Assembly: GCA_022712475.1 (NCBI GenBank)
Contig: JALAGK010000097.1
Location: 1-9,247 of the forward strand
DNA length: 9,247 nucleotides
Direction: 5' to 3'
From: Enterobacteriaceae bacterium
Lineage (GTDB): Bacteria; Pseudomonadota; Gammaproteobacteria; Enterobacterales; Enterobacteriaceae
Shown: piece after piece, positions 1-7,309 of the stretch
Position numbering within the stretch: position 1 is the stretch's first letter
Layout of the letters: each line of letters starts with the position of its first letter
Notes under the pieces: generated by a model
The model's input: only the letters and a program-made list of their open reading frames with translations
The model's database searches: none
Told to the model about the DNA's origin: nothing
Program-made: the position numbers and the translations under genes

Positions 1-18
1 GATCACAACGCAATAAAC

Positions 19-37
19 AAGCGCGGTGAGCGCGCTT
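19..37 (-). terminator. Probable Rho-independent terminator of the cigR-family gene
   Basis: A perfect 7-bp stem pairs 19-25 (AAGCGCG) with 31-37 (CGCGCTT) around a 5-nt loop. Read on the minus strand, the stem is followed by a T-rich stretch (GTTTATTG), as expected of an intrinsic terminator. It lies about 60 bases beyond the stop codon of the CigR-family gene, which ends at 98. On the plus strand the stem is followed by only one more T and then CCC, so it should work mainly for minus-strand transcripts. Assigned from sequence shape alone. Confidence 0.55.
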
Positions 38-97
38 TCCCACCTGTCAAACAGCCACTAAAAAAGCGTGCCCTATCGCCTCGTTGTATGCGCCCAC

Positions 98-619
98 CTA
101 GTCAAAGACACCGTTTATGATTGCTGTGACAACTGCCGTACTGAGCGCTATCAGCACCAGATCATTGCCCACTATTTGCCATTCATATCCCGGATAATAA
201 GGAAGTTGCCCAAGCATTGAGGCGGGAACCGTTTTTTTAGCAATTCCAGGTGGCAGCGGTTTACCTCGCGCCAGGTTCTTAGCAATACCCGGCGGTAAAG
301 CACGGTAGCCTGTCAGGCCATAATCAACCGCCAGCCGACGCGCGCCAGAAAAGCTAATATCTGACTCTACCCTGTCCGGCTTACCGTAATTTTTACGGTG
401 CTCAACTGACGCGGCCTTATTCTGGCCTCCATGACCTTTGTTACCCTGATTACCATTGCCCTGATTACCATTGCCCTGATTACTGTAACCTTGATTGCCA
501 TGTTTACCGCTATTGCCATGACCGTTGCCGTTGCCGGGATTGGCCAGCACCGGCGTACCGGCAAAAGAGCACGATAAAACAACCGCAAGCATGGCAGCTA
601 AATGACGACGTTTAACCAT
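98..619 (-). CDS. cigR: CigR-family exported protein (RcnB-like C-terminal domain)
   Basis: 173-residue protein resembling the CigR family, whose Salmonella SPI-3 member is described as an anti-virulence factor. The exact biochemical role is not evident. Residues 1-26 form a signal peptide (KRR, hydrophobic stretch, likely cleavage after VLA). Residues about 28-66 are a low-complexity Gly/Asn/Gln linker with repeated GNQGN units. The C-terminal half is the conserved part: a duplicated LPPGIAK motif (108-114 and 122-128), a YEW near 145-147, and a hydrophobic end (about 153-171, DLVLIALSTAVV...) that may touch the membrane. The ATG at 619 is preferred over in-frame starts further upstream, the longest at 727, because it has AAGGA 7 nt upstream and opens directly into the signal peptide; the extension lacks secretion features. 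It is separated from the usher by 331 bp, so probably transcribed on its own. The family call is fairly sure; an antivirulence role here is inference. Confidence 0.8.
   Translation of the reverse strand: MVKRRHLAAMLAVVLSCSFAGTPVLANPGNGNGHGNSGKHGNQGYSNQGNGNQGNGNQGNKGHGGQNKAASVEHRKNYGKPDRVESDISFSGARRLAVDYGLTGYRALPPGIAKNLARGKPLPPGIAKKTVPASMLGQLPYYPGYEWQIVGNDLVLIALSTAVVTAIINGVFD
441..496 (-). repeat. Tandem repeat encoding the Gly/Asn/Gln linker of the CigR-family protein
   Basis: The 15-bp unit TACCATTGCCCTGAT occurs twice exactly, at 451-465 and 466-480, and is flanked by degenerate copies on both sides. On the coding (minus) strand each unit encodes Asn-Gln-Gly-Asn-Gly. The array lies inside the linker between signal peptide and conserved domain. 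Because the unit is a multiple of three, copy-number change by slippage would lengthen or shorten the linker without breaking the frame. Confidence 0.75.
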
Positions 620-626
620 GTGAATG

Positions 627-631
627 TCCTT
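627..631 (-). promoter_or_regulatory. Ribosome-binding site that fixes the CigR start
   Basis: On the minus strand AAGGA lies 7 nt before the ATG at 619. No comparable site precedes the in-frame starts further upstream. This site and the signal peptide that follows immediately decide the shorter 173-residue product. Confidence 0.7.
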
Positions 632-692
632 ACGTGTGCCTGTCTTGTAGAAACAGTAGATGCAGCGGGCAAAATTAACAATCAGAGTCATT

Positions 693-704
693 CGCAAATT
701 TGCG
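693..704. promoter_or_regulatory. 12-bp perfect palindrome upstream of cigR, possible operator
   Basis: CGCAAATTTGCG reads the same on both strands, with no spacer. It lies about 75 bp upstream of the cigR start codon, and within the spacer of the weak promoter candidate at 681-709, where a bound dimeric regulator would interfere with RNA polymerase. No specific regulator can be named from the sequence, and a palindrome of this length could occur by chance. Confidence 0.3.
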
Positions 705-809
705 GGCAACCGAAATGGCCGTTTCAAACGCCAGGGCGGTCAACGTGTATTGTGCTTCACACCGCGCCGATCGCACAACTGCCCGGATACCTTTTTTGAA
801 TGCCCAGGC

Positions 810-844
810 AAAAAAAGCGCTTTCAGGAAGATAATACCCTGAAA
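810..844 (-). terminator. Weak possible terminator downstream of the usher gene
   Basis: On the minus strand TTTCAGG (844-838) pairs with CCTGAAA (827-821) around a 10-nt loop. Four bases (GCGC) later comes a run of seven T (816-810). The stem is AT-rich and the T run is not directly adjacent, so efficiency would be modest. It lies about 105 bp beyond the usher stop codon, and no better candidate is visible in this gap. Confidence 0.3.
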
Positions 845-950
845 ATGCAGGTGGTCCTGTTATCACCAATGACACAAACCACGACAGCGCTTAATAAACG
901 TTGCGGCACCACCGGAGAAAGACTCTGTGCATTACCATCACCTGGTAACA

Positions 951-3071
951 CTACTCTTTTTTACTGTCTTTTTCCGGCGGCATGAAACGCAGGTGCACAA
1001 TGGCTCCGTCTGTCGGCACCGCCTGCAATTCATCATTGGCCACGCGCAATCCTTCCGGCAAATCAAAGGTATCCATCGTTACGTGGTTTACACGCCAGGG
1101 TGTCATGTAACTGACCAACAGTTCACCGCTGCGATTGGTGGTTACACCAAACTGGTTAAAGAAGCCTACGCCTGGCGTATCGGGTACTTCAACAAGCGCC
1201 GAGGTCCCGCCAAGCGGCTGGCCCAGAGTAACGCCACCGCCGTGTATCACCACACTACCACTTACATCACCGTGCCAGTCACGCCTCGAACCGCCGCGAG
1301 ACATGCTGACGTTAGCCTCCCCGGCGTTATACTGATAGCCAAGACTGGCGTTGAGCGCATCGCTACCGTGTACTTCATGCTGCGCGGTGACATCGTAGCG
1401 CAGGCTGTAATCCTTAAGCGTGGAGCCGTAAACGTTCACACCGTGAGTGTCTTTACCGTGGCTCGCGAGCTCAGACACATAGCCTACGTTAGTCACGCGC
1501 CCACCGAGCGACAGCGGAATGCTGATATTTATCCCTAGCGTGGCTTCCTCTGGATAGCCCTGGGGACGTTCATAGCCGCCGTACAGGCTGATATCCACAT
1601 CACGCCAGGTAGTGTTTGCGCTAACCGTCAGTTCGCTACTGCCGCTGGTTCGCCCACGTGCGCGCATCCAACGCCAGGAAAGCCCAATGCTGGAGTCTTC
1701 GCCAAAGTTCTGATTAAGCTCCAGTTGCCCGGCCAGGCGTCTTTCGGTCGTATTGTCGTCCCAGTCGTATTGCAGCATCGCCGCGCGATTGATTTTTTCT
1801 TCCAGCGTACGGTACTGACTGCGACGTGGATAATAGCGAAGCTGTGCGGTCAAACTGGTTTCCGTGCTTAAAAATGCCTTCGCGTAACGCAACCGCCACA
1901 CATTACCGCTCATTGTCTCACCTCGCTGGCTGTAGCGCGCGCCAGTCACGTCTGCCGACAGCGCCCCCCAGTTACCCAGGTTACGCCCTGCCCCCACCAG
2001 CTGGCTGATGTAACGCTCTCCCTGCTGCATACCTGCAAATAGGGTCAAACCAGACCAGGCGCCCCAGGAAATTGTCGACTGCCAGAAGCGGTCCTTGTCC
2101 ATCTCCACGCCGTGGTAAGGCTTAAAACGCCCGGTGGCTAATTCATAGTTAAATCGCCCTTGCTTCACCAGATTGGGCATTAGCGCGTAAGGCAGTACTC
2201 GCACGCGTTCAGTACCATCACTTTCCTGGATGGTCAGTTCGAGGCTGCCTTCATCGTTGGGTGGGTTGAAATCACGGATAGTAAACGGCCCCGGTGGCAC
2301 ATGGATGCGGTAAACACGCTCGCCGTTTTGGCGAATCGTGACCTCAGCCTCGCCGCGCGCATAACCATTGATAACCGGTGTCCAGGCGCGCCAGCGATCT
2401 GGCAGCATGGCGTTATCACTTGCAAGTGAGACACCACGATAAGCCATACTGGCAAACAGATTTGAGGAGGTGTAACCATCACCAAGCGTGAAGCGAGCAC
2501 GCAGCGCCTCAAGGCTGCGCCACAATGAATAGCCGCTGGTATACGAACCACGTCCGCCGTCTCGCTCGCGCCAGAACATGTTCTGATAACGCATTCGCCA
2601 CGGACCGACATTAAGCCCGCTTTCCAGTGCCAGCTGTGAATCCGTCCCGCTGGTGTCCCAACTATAACGGGCGCGGCGTTTGTCTACATCAAGGCGATAA
2701 TTCACAAAAAGCGCATTAATGCCGTCATCCCAGCGGCTGGTGCTCACGCCGTTTTGTTGGGCATTAAAGGCGGGTTCAGGGAAAGTCAGCAGCAGCATCT
2801 GCGCCTGCGTGACAAACTCATAATCCAGGGAATAATCTCGCGCCGAAGCGGCCGTCAGACACCCCTGAGCATCCCATTCCAGGCGCTCCAGCAGCGGCGT
2901 AATCACGCCCCACTCCTCCATCAACGGGCGGCTCAGGCACGGCACGCCGTCGTTGACCGTCATAGAGATAGTCCCTTTCCAGGTATCGTTGAGAATAATA
3001 GAGACACGCTGTTCTGCCGCTAACGGAGACGTCAACAGCACAAGCCACAGAGGGGAAAGTCGAAGCGTCAT
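951..3071 (-). CDS. Orphan fimbrial usher-like outer-membrane protein, short at both ends
   Basis: 706-residue protein of the chaperone-usher outer-membrane usher family; full-size members such as FimD and PapC are roughly 800-870. Residues 1-19 are a signal peptide (cleavage near LAA|EQ). Residues about 22-100 are the usher N-terminal domain with its cysteine pair (C45, C71). The beta-barrel follows, with the family motif LGDGYT at 196-201. The plug region has the hallmark run RQNGERVYRIHVPPGPF (247-263) and spans about 232-306. The barrel continues to GVTLGQPL (613-620). The last part matches the first C-terminal domain and ends at VPTDGAIVHLRF (685-696) plus a charged tail. By comparison with FimD from memory, the N-terminal chaperone-binding tail and the whole second C-terminal domain, including its disulphide, are absent. 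No chaperone, pilin or adhesin gene is in the window. The ATG at 3071 lacks a clear ribosome-binding site but leads straight into the signal peptide. Family certain; ability to assemble pili doubtful. Confidence 0.88.
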   Translation of the reverse strand: MTLRLSPLWLVLLTSPLAAEQRVSIILNDTWKGTISMTVNDGVPCLSRPLMEEWGVITPLLERLEWDAQGCLTAASARDYSLDYEFVTQAQMLLLTFPEPAFNAQQNGVSTSRWDDGINALFVNYRLDVDKRRARYSWDTSGTDSQLALESGLNVGPWRMRYQNMFWRERDGGRGSYTSGYSLWRSLEALRARFTLGDGYTSSNLFASMAYRGVSLASDNAMLPDRWRAWTPVINGYARGEAEVTIRQNGERVYRIHVPPGPFTIRDFNPPNDEGSLELTIQESDGTERVRVLPYALMPNLVKQGRFNYELATGRFKPYHGVEMDKDRFWQSTISWGAWSGLTLFAGMQQGERYISQLVGAGRNLGNWGALSADVTGARYSQRGETMSGNVWRLRYAKAFLSTETSLTAQLRYYPRRSQYRTLEEKINRAAMLQYDWDDNTTERRLAGQLELNQNFGEDSSIGLSWRWMRARGRTSGSSELTVSANTTWRDVDISLYGGYERPQGYPEEATLGINISIPLSLGGRVTNVGYVSELASHGKDTHGVNVYGSTLKDYSLRYDVTAQHEVHGSDALNASLGYQYNAGEANVSMSRGGSRRDWHGDVSGSVVIHGGGVTLGQPLGGTSALVEVPDTPGVGFFNQFGVTTNRSGELLVSYMTPWRVNHVTMDTFDLPEGLRVANDELQAVPTDGAIVHLRFMPPEKDSKKE

Positions 3072-3088
3072 AACGGGATGACAAACAT
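3068..3088 (-). other. Six-codon mini-ORF overlapping the usher start
   Basis: On the minus strand ATG at 3088 opens a frame encoding MFVIPL, whose TGA stop (3070-3068) overlaps the usher ATG (3071-3069) as ATGA. The usher itself has no evident Shine-Dalgarno, so termination-reinitiation could supply its ribosomes. The mini-ORF also lacks a good ribosome-binding site, so this may be chance. Confidence 0.2.
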
Positions 3089-3100
3089 CAAATAACGTAA

Positions 3101-3122
3101 AGGGGAGGATGGCTCCTCCCCT
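3101..3122 (-). terminator. Hairpin after the DUF1090 gene, probable terminator
   Basis: A perfect 9-bp GC-rich stem pairs AGGGGAGGA (3101-3109) with TCCTCCCCT (3114-3122) around a 4-nt loop. Read on the minus strand it is followed by TTACGTTATTT, a broken T tract. It lies about 40 bp past the DUF1090 stop and about 30 bp before the usher start. It should therefore end or attenuate transcripts before the usher, leaving little room for a separate usher promoter. Confidence 0.55.
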
Positions 3123-3160
3123 GATAACTCAGGACATTATCTGTCCCTGACTATCATTGA

Positions 3161-3586
3161 TTACTTCAGTGCAGCCAGTGCAGCGCGAGCCTGGTTCAAC
3201 TCCTGCTGAATTTCACGCAGGTCTGCCTGTTTGTCAGCCAGCTTGCTCTTGTATTTAGCAATTTTCTTGGCGTCGCCTTTAGCCTGCGCTTCACGCAGAT
3301 CGGCCTGAACTTCAGCGATATCTTCGCGCTTTTCAGCCAGTTTCTTTTCCAGCTTGGTCACATCTTTCTGTGCATCAGCCAGCACGCTACCGTTGGTGCA
3401 ATGTGCTTTAACTTCTGCCAGCGCCTTTTCCAGACCGGCTACGCGGTAGGTATTACCATACTGCTTAGCGTAACGAATCTCTTTCTGGATAGCCGCTTCT
3501 TTTGCAGCACAGTTCTGAGCAGCCTGAACGCTGGTCATCGCACCCAGGGAAGCTACAGCAGCAATAGCGATAACTAATTTTTTCAT
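3161..3586 (-). CDS. DUF1090 family periplasmic coiled-coil protein (YqjC-like)
   Basis: 141-residue protein of the DUF1090 family; E. coli YqjC (about 122 residues) is the familiar member and its function is not established. Residues 1-22 are a clear signal peptide (MKK, hydrophobic core, cleavage after VQA). Two cysteines, C26 in QNCAAKE and C63 in KAHCTNGS, sit where YqjC also has cysteines and could form a periplasmic disulphide. Residues about 70-138 are a charged heptad-like stretch rich in Lys, Glu, Ala and Leu, ending in a helix with ELNQARAALAAL. The ATG at 3586 follows AAAGGAG by 7 nt, a strong site suggesting high expression. The gene lies 90 bp downstream of the sensor kinase on the same strand and is not beside the yqjDE genes that follow yqjC in E. 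coli, so it looks like a separate paralogue. A link to the phosphorelay is inferred from position only. Confidence 0.85.
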   Translation of the reverse strand: MKKLVIAIAAVASLGAMTSVQAAQNCAAKEAAIQKEIRYAKQYGNTYRVAGLEKALAEVKAHCTNGSVLADAQKDVTKLEKKLAEKREDIAEVQADLREAQAKGDAKKIAKYKSKLADKQADLREIQQELNQARAALAALK

Positions 3587-3610
3587 AACCTATCTCCTTT
3601 GTTACAAAGA

Positions 3611-3640
3611 GCCGCGACCTGTACTCTCAGGCTCTGCGGC
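3611..3640 (-). terminator. Terminator-like hairpin between the sensor kinase and the DUF1090 gene
   Basis: Outer arms GCCGC (3611-3615) and GCGGC (3636-3640) pair, and inner arms CCTG (3618-3621) and CAGG (3628-3631) pair around a 6-nt loop, with a small internal loop. On the minus strand the stem is followed by TCTTTGT. It lies just after the kinase stop at 3677 and about 25 bp before the DUF1090 start. It may end or attenuate the regulator-kinase transcript, or be a leader structure of the DUF1090 mRNA. Confidence 0.4.
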
Positions 3641-3676
3641 GTTCCTGAAACAAATAGTATCCCGCAGGACTGGAGG

Positions 3677-6600
3677 TTACGAGGTGATGACGTCCTCATT
3701 GGTCTGTAGGACGGTCTGCGCTGGCTGTAGTCCCGTATCGTGCCATCGCTGTAAGTCTTCACGCAGCCTGTGTAGCGACTGCTCAAGCAACACCATCCGC
3801 GCAGCGTTTGGCGCTTTCTCCTGCTCGCGGCACAGTGCTTCAAGCTCATATTCACCCAACAATTGGATCCCACCACGCAGACGATGCAGTGCATCCCCTG
3901 GTGACTGACTGGGATCGCGCTGCCAGAGCGCAATGCTTGCCAGCGTGTCATCCAGTACTGAAATTTGCAGGCTCAGGAAGATCCTCAGGTTATCTCCTTC
4001 CAGCAGTGAGGCTGGCAACACCGATACCATCACCGCCGCCGATTTTTCCTGCAACGAGCTGCCTGGTGACACTTCAGTGCTCTGCTGGTTAAGTGCTGTG
4101 CGTTGTGCCAGCTCCTGATGTTGACGTGGCAGTACAGGAGAGGCTGACTGTGTGCTATACCACAGTGCAGCAGCCTGCTCATCGGTAGTCGTTAACATTT
4201 CCTCCGCCCCCACTGGCCCGACACTCGGGCGCAGCGGCAGCGTTGTCGTGAGCTTTGCCAAAAGCGGCTCCAGCATCGCCAGCGTCACCGGTTTAAACAA
4301 GCAGTCGGACATTCCAGCCGCCTGCGCATCATCGCGCACGGACTCACGTGCATCGGCGGTGACACCAATCAGCGGCAGCAACGGCCAGCGCTCACGCACC
4401 GCCTGCGCCAGAGCATAACCATTCATGCCGGGCATATTACAGTCGCTTATCACCGCATCCACGGAGTTCTGTTCAAGAAATGCCAGCGCCTCATGCGCCC
4501 CTGGACAGCTCACCACACGATGGCCGAACCAGCCCAGCTGCTGACTTAACAGAAGCCTTCCTGCCGGATTGTCATCAACAATCAGAATGTCCAGTGTGCG
4601 CCCGCTCAGCGTGGCCATAGGTGGATACAATGGCGGCGCAGGCGCAAGTGCCTCCATAACCGGCAGGTTTAGCGCCACGGATACCCGTGTCCCCTCTCCC
4701 GGTTGGCTCCAGAGCGTAATATCACCGCCCATCATCTGCGCCAGCGTACGTGAAATATACAAACCCAGACCGCTACCCTGCACCATGCTGCGACTTTCCC
4801 CCTGCTCAAACGGGCGGAATAGCCGCTTTTGCACAGCCTCTTCAATGCCTTCACCGCTGTCTTCCACCTCCAGCATCAGCTGTAGCCTGTCGCTGTCACA
4901 CCACTGCACGCCCGCACGCAACGCGACTTCACCGCTGTTAGTGAATTTAATGGCGTTAGCGACCAGGTTCACGATTATCTGGCGTAGCCGCATGGCATCC
5001 ACCAGTACGTCGGCATTCAACTCGGCATCAATCTCCAGGGCAAAACGCAGCCCTTTTTGCGCGGCAAGTCCTTCAAACATTACCGCCGTGGACTCAATCA
5101 GGTCACGTAGCGCCACTCGCTCCGGGTGCAGTACCATGCGCCCGGACTCAATGCGCGAAACATCGAGAATATTACCAAGCAGCATTAGCAGCGACTGCGC
5201 GGCCTCACGAGCAATACGAATTGACTGGCGGTTTTCCACCGTATCGCCGCCGCGGCGCATCACCAGCTCCAGCATGCCAATAACCGCACTTAGTGGCGTG
5301 CGAATTTCATGGCTCATGGTTGTCAGAAAGGTACTCTTCTCACGACTGGCACCATCAGCACGACGTTTGGCTTTGCGCAGCGCCGTAAGCGTTTCGCGCT
5401 GGGTAGTAACATCCAGCCATCCCCCAAGGCTGTAGCGTTTACCGCTGACCGGCATACGCCAAAGTCGCAAGCGCCGACCTCCACGGTCAATCATGCGAGT
5501 GCCTTTCCCCGCACCGCTTAACCAGTCCTCTAGTAACGATCCCCGCAGTTGGGCATGAGTGGCTCCCAGCGCCTGACGCAACGCCGCATTGCCCGCCAGC
5601 AACCTGCCATATTGGTCACAAACGTAAATCGGTGTGGGCACGTCTTCCATCGGCCGCATTACCCGTTGCCAGCGCCTGCGCCAGAACCACGCTCCGGCGA
5701 CAGCACTCAGCAACAGAAGGATGGACGCCAGCAGCAGGATATCGCCATCATCCGCCTCCCCATCGGTCGCTGAAAAGCTGTTGTCGGTATAGCCACTGCG
5801 GGTCAGCGCGTGCATATCTTCCGGGGGAATATTGATAAGTGCTTTGTTAAGGATGGTCACCAGCGGCCAGGCCTGACGCGATGAGCCAAACGCAAAGCGC
5901 GGCGGCTCGGTATCCAGCCAGTCCACGGGTTTGAGGGAGGAGAAGACTTTATTGGTCAACTGCACGTTAGCAACGATAAGCGGCATAATCATCAAATCGC
6001 TTTCCCGATGCAGCACTTTTGTCAGACCGTCACGCCAGGTATCGACCCATTCAATCTGCGCAGCGCTCTGTCTGCCGGGCCACTCCTGCGGTGAATCTCC
6101 ACGCAGGCTGACCACGCGCTGGTTTTTCACTTCGCCAGAATGGCCGCTGCGTCCCACCAGCACCCACGAGTTATAAAGCCAGGTTCGCGTGGTCAACAGC
6201 TTTGCTTGCCAGACGCCTTCCTGGGTACTTCCCGCGACCAACTCCGCCTTCCCGCTTTGTACAGCAGCAAATGCCGCGCTCTGAGACGGAAAACGCTGGA
6301 TTTCAAACGTCAGCCCGGTACGCAAACGCAGCGCGGTCAGGATATCGGCCACCATGCCATGCAACTGCCCGGCCTCATCAAAAAAGGCCACCGGCGCGTT
6401 ACCTTCTGCAACCGCCACGCGAATGAGAGGGTGCTCTTCAATCCACTTACGCTCAAGCGAGGTAAAGACCGGCGACTGCTCGCTCAACGACAGCGGGATA
6501 CCGCCATTCCAGCGACGGTGAATCTCCACGCCAGCGCTTTCCGGTAGCGCCGTGAGCATAACATTGAGAATTGCTATCCACGGGCGCATTTTCTCTGTGG

Positions 6601-7309
6601 CGGCAAACGCAAAGCCGTGCGTGGGCAGCGGCGGTGTAATGGCGCGAATCGTAACATTGCGCAGGCTGGACTGGTTCACCAGATAGCGAGCGGTTACGGT
6701 ATCGCACACCAGTATATCAATCTGGTGAAACGCCAGCGCTTCCATCGCGTGGCGCACGCTCGAAAAGCTCTCAAGCTTTGCGTGCGGATAACGCGCCATG
6801 ATGCGATTACTGTCATAGGCGGTACACACCGCGACAGCACGCGCCTCATCTGCGCTGGCATCATCACTATTGACCACTTCCACTGCCACATTACTGCTGT
6901 AGGGCTTACTCAGATACAGCCCCTGACGTTTCTGGTTTTCGTCCGCCTGGGCGATAAAATCGGCCTCGCCTTCGCGTAGAGCGGCAAGCGCATGCTCATA
7001 GCTGGGGTATTGCACAATTTCGATTTCAACACCAAGGTTCTCAGCCACCAGGCCAATGAAATCGGCATTGATACCGCCATAATCGCTCAGTCCGGTCGTG
7101 ATGTCATAGGGCGGCAGCATCGGCTGCCAGAGAGCAAGACGAATCTTGCGGTGTTCGCGTAGCCAACGCCACTGCGCCGCAGTCAGATTAGGGTCGGGGA
7201 CAGCCTCACTGCTACGCGAGAGCAGTTGCAACGTTCGGGGGGCGGGAACGGGTTGAGCAAAGGTCGCCAGTGAAAACACATACAGCACAATAAGCCAGAG
7301 CGCCCTCAC
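3677..7309 (-). CDS. EvgS/BvgS-type hybrid sensor histidine kinase
   Basis: 1210-residue inner-membrane phosphorelay kinase; E. coli EvgS is 1197. Residues 1-18 are a signal peptide. Two bacterial solute-binding (Venus-flytrap) domains follow, about 53-270 and 292-510, the second introduced by WIEEHPLIRVAV. A single membrane helix is at about 523-543. A short PAS-like region spans about 551-640. HisKA carries the H-box TMSHEIRTPL with phospho-acceptor His667. HATPase shows the N-box (Asn785), G1 (DSGEGI, 817-822) and G2 (GSGLGL, 845-850). The receiver has acidic D911/D912, phospho-acceptor Asp956 in SDCNMPG, Thr984 and Lys1006. The C-terminal HPt has LHRLRGG with His1142. All catalytic residues are present. 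The start is GTG, preceded by GAGGAG, and overlaps the regulator stop by 4 nt (GTGA), so translation is coupled. The sensed signal is unknown; EvgS responds to acid and related cues. It is EvgS-like in layout, but linker lengths differ, so orthology is not claimed. Confidence 0.93.
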   Translation of the reverse strand: MRALWLIVLYVFSLATFAQPVPAPRTLQLLSRSSEAVPDPNLTAAQWRWLREHRKIRLALWQPMLPPYDITTGLSDYGGINADFIGLVAENLGVEIEIVQYPSYEHALAALREGEADFIAQADENQKRQGLYLSKPYSSNVAVEVVNSDDASADEARAVAVCTAYDSNRIMARYPHAKLESFSSVRHAMEALAFHQIDILVCDTVTARYLVNQSSLRNVTIRAITPPLPTHGFAFAATEKMRPWIAILNVMLTALPESAGVEIHRRWNGGIPLSLSEQSPVFTSLERKWIEEHPLIRVAVAEGNAPVAFFDEAGQLHGMVADILTALRLRTGLTFEIQRFPSQSAAFAAVQSGKAELVAGSTQEGVWQAKLLTTRTWLYNSWVLVGRSGHSGEVKNQRVVSLRGDSPQEWPGRQSAAQIEWVDTWRDGLTKVLHRESDLMIMPLIVANVQLTNKVFSSLKPVDWLDTEPPRFAFGSSRQAWPLVTILNKALINIPPEDMHALTRSGYTDNSFSATDGEADDGDILLLASILLLLSAVAGAWFWRRRWQRVMRPMEDVPTPIYVCDQYGRLLAGNAALRQALGATHAQLRGSLLEDWLSGAGKGTRMIDRGGRRLRLWRMPVSGKRYSLGGWLDVTTQRETLTALRKAKRRADGASREKSTFLTTMSHEIRTPLSAVIGMLELVMRRGGDTVENRQSIRIAREAAQSLLMLLGNILDVSRIESGRMVLHPERVALRDLIESTAVMFEGLAAQKGLRFALEIDAELNADVLVDAMRLRQIIVNLVANAIKFTNSGEVALRAGVQWCDSDRLQLMLEVEDSGEGIEEAVQKRLFRPFEQGESRSMVQGSGLGLYISRTLAQMMGGDITLWSQPGEGTRVSVALNLPVMEALAPAPPLYPPMATLSGRTLDILIVDDNPAGRLLLSQQLGWFGHRVVSCPGAHEALAFLEQNSVDAVISDCNMPGMNGYALAQAVRERWPLLPLIGVTADARESVRDDAQAAGMSDCLFKPVTLAMLEPLLAKLTTTLPLRPSVGPVGAEEMLTTTDEQAAALWYSTQSASPVLPRQHQELAQRTALNQQSTEVSPGSSLQEKSAAVMVSVLPASLLEGDNLRIFLSLQISVLDDTLASIALWQRDPSQSPGDALHRLRGGIQLLGEYELEALCREQEKAPNAARMVLLEQSLHRLREDLQRWHDTGLQPAQTVLQTNEDVITS

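Larger units (their letters stand above)
620..950. other. Non-coding gap between the usher and the CigR-family gene
   Basis: These 331 bases hold no convincing gene. A minus-strand frame of 66 codons (675-875) starts with GTG, lacks a ribosome-binding site and resembles nothing I recognise; plus-strand frames here also lack start signals. The gap should contain the cigR promoter: on the minus strand a weak -35-like TTGCCC (709 to 704) and -10-like TCTGAT (686 to 681) are 17 bp apart, each matching consensus at four of six positions. A 12-bp palindrome sits in the spacer. A weak hairpin with a T run near 810-844 may end usher transcription. A long 5' leader is implied if that promoter is used. 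Confidence 0.6.

Noticed and set aside
620..727. N-terminal extension of the CigR-family protein to a start at 727
   Set aside because: The 36 extra residues place a signal peptide in the middle of the protein; AAGGA 7 nt before the ATG at 619 marks the real start.
791..817. A/T-rich inverted repeat (CTTTTTTG ... CAAAAAAAG)
   Set aside because: The stem is nearly all A-T with unequal runs and would be weak; it probably reflects two homopolymer runs by chance.
675..875. Minus-strand 66-codon frame between the usher and cigR
   Set aside because: GTG start without a ribosome-binding site, overlaps the weak cigR promoter candidate, and has no recognisable motif.
927..1538. Plus-strand open frame (203 codons) opposite the usher 3' part
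   Set aside because: Antisense to conserved usher CTD1 and barrel codons, with no ribosome-binding site and no recognisable domain.
4569..5435. Long plus-strand open frame (288 codons) opposite the kinase
   Set aside because: It is antisense to the HisKA-HATPase and receiver coding sequence, is rich in Ser, Arg and Thr as expected of a mirrored GC-rich gene, and matches no family I recognise.
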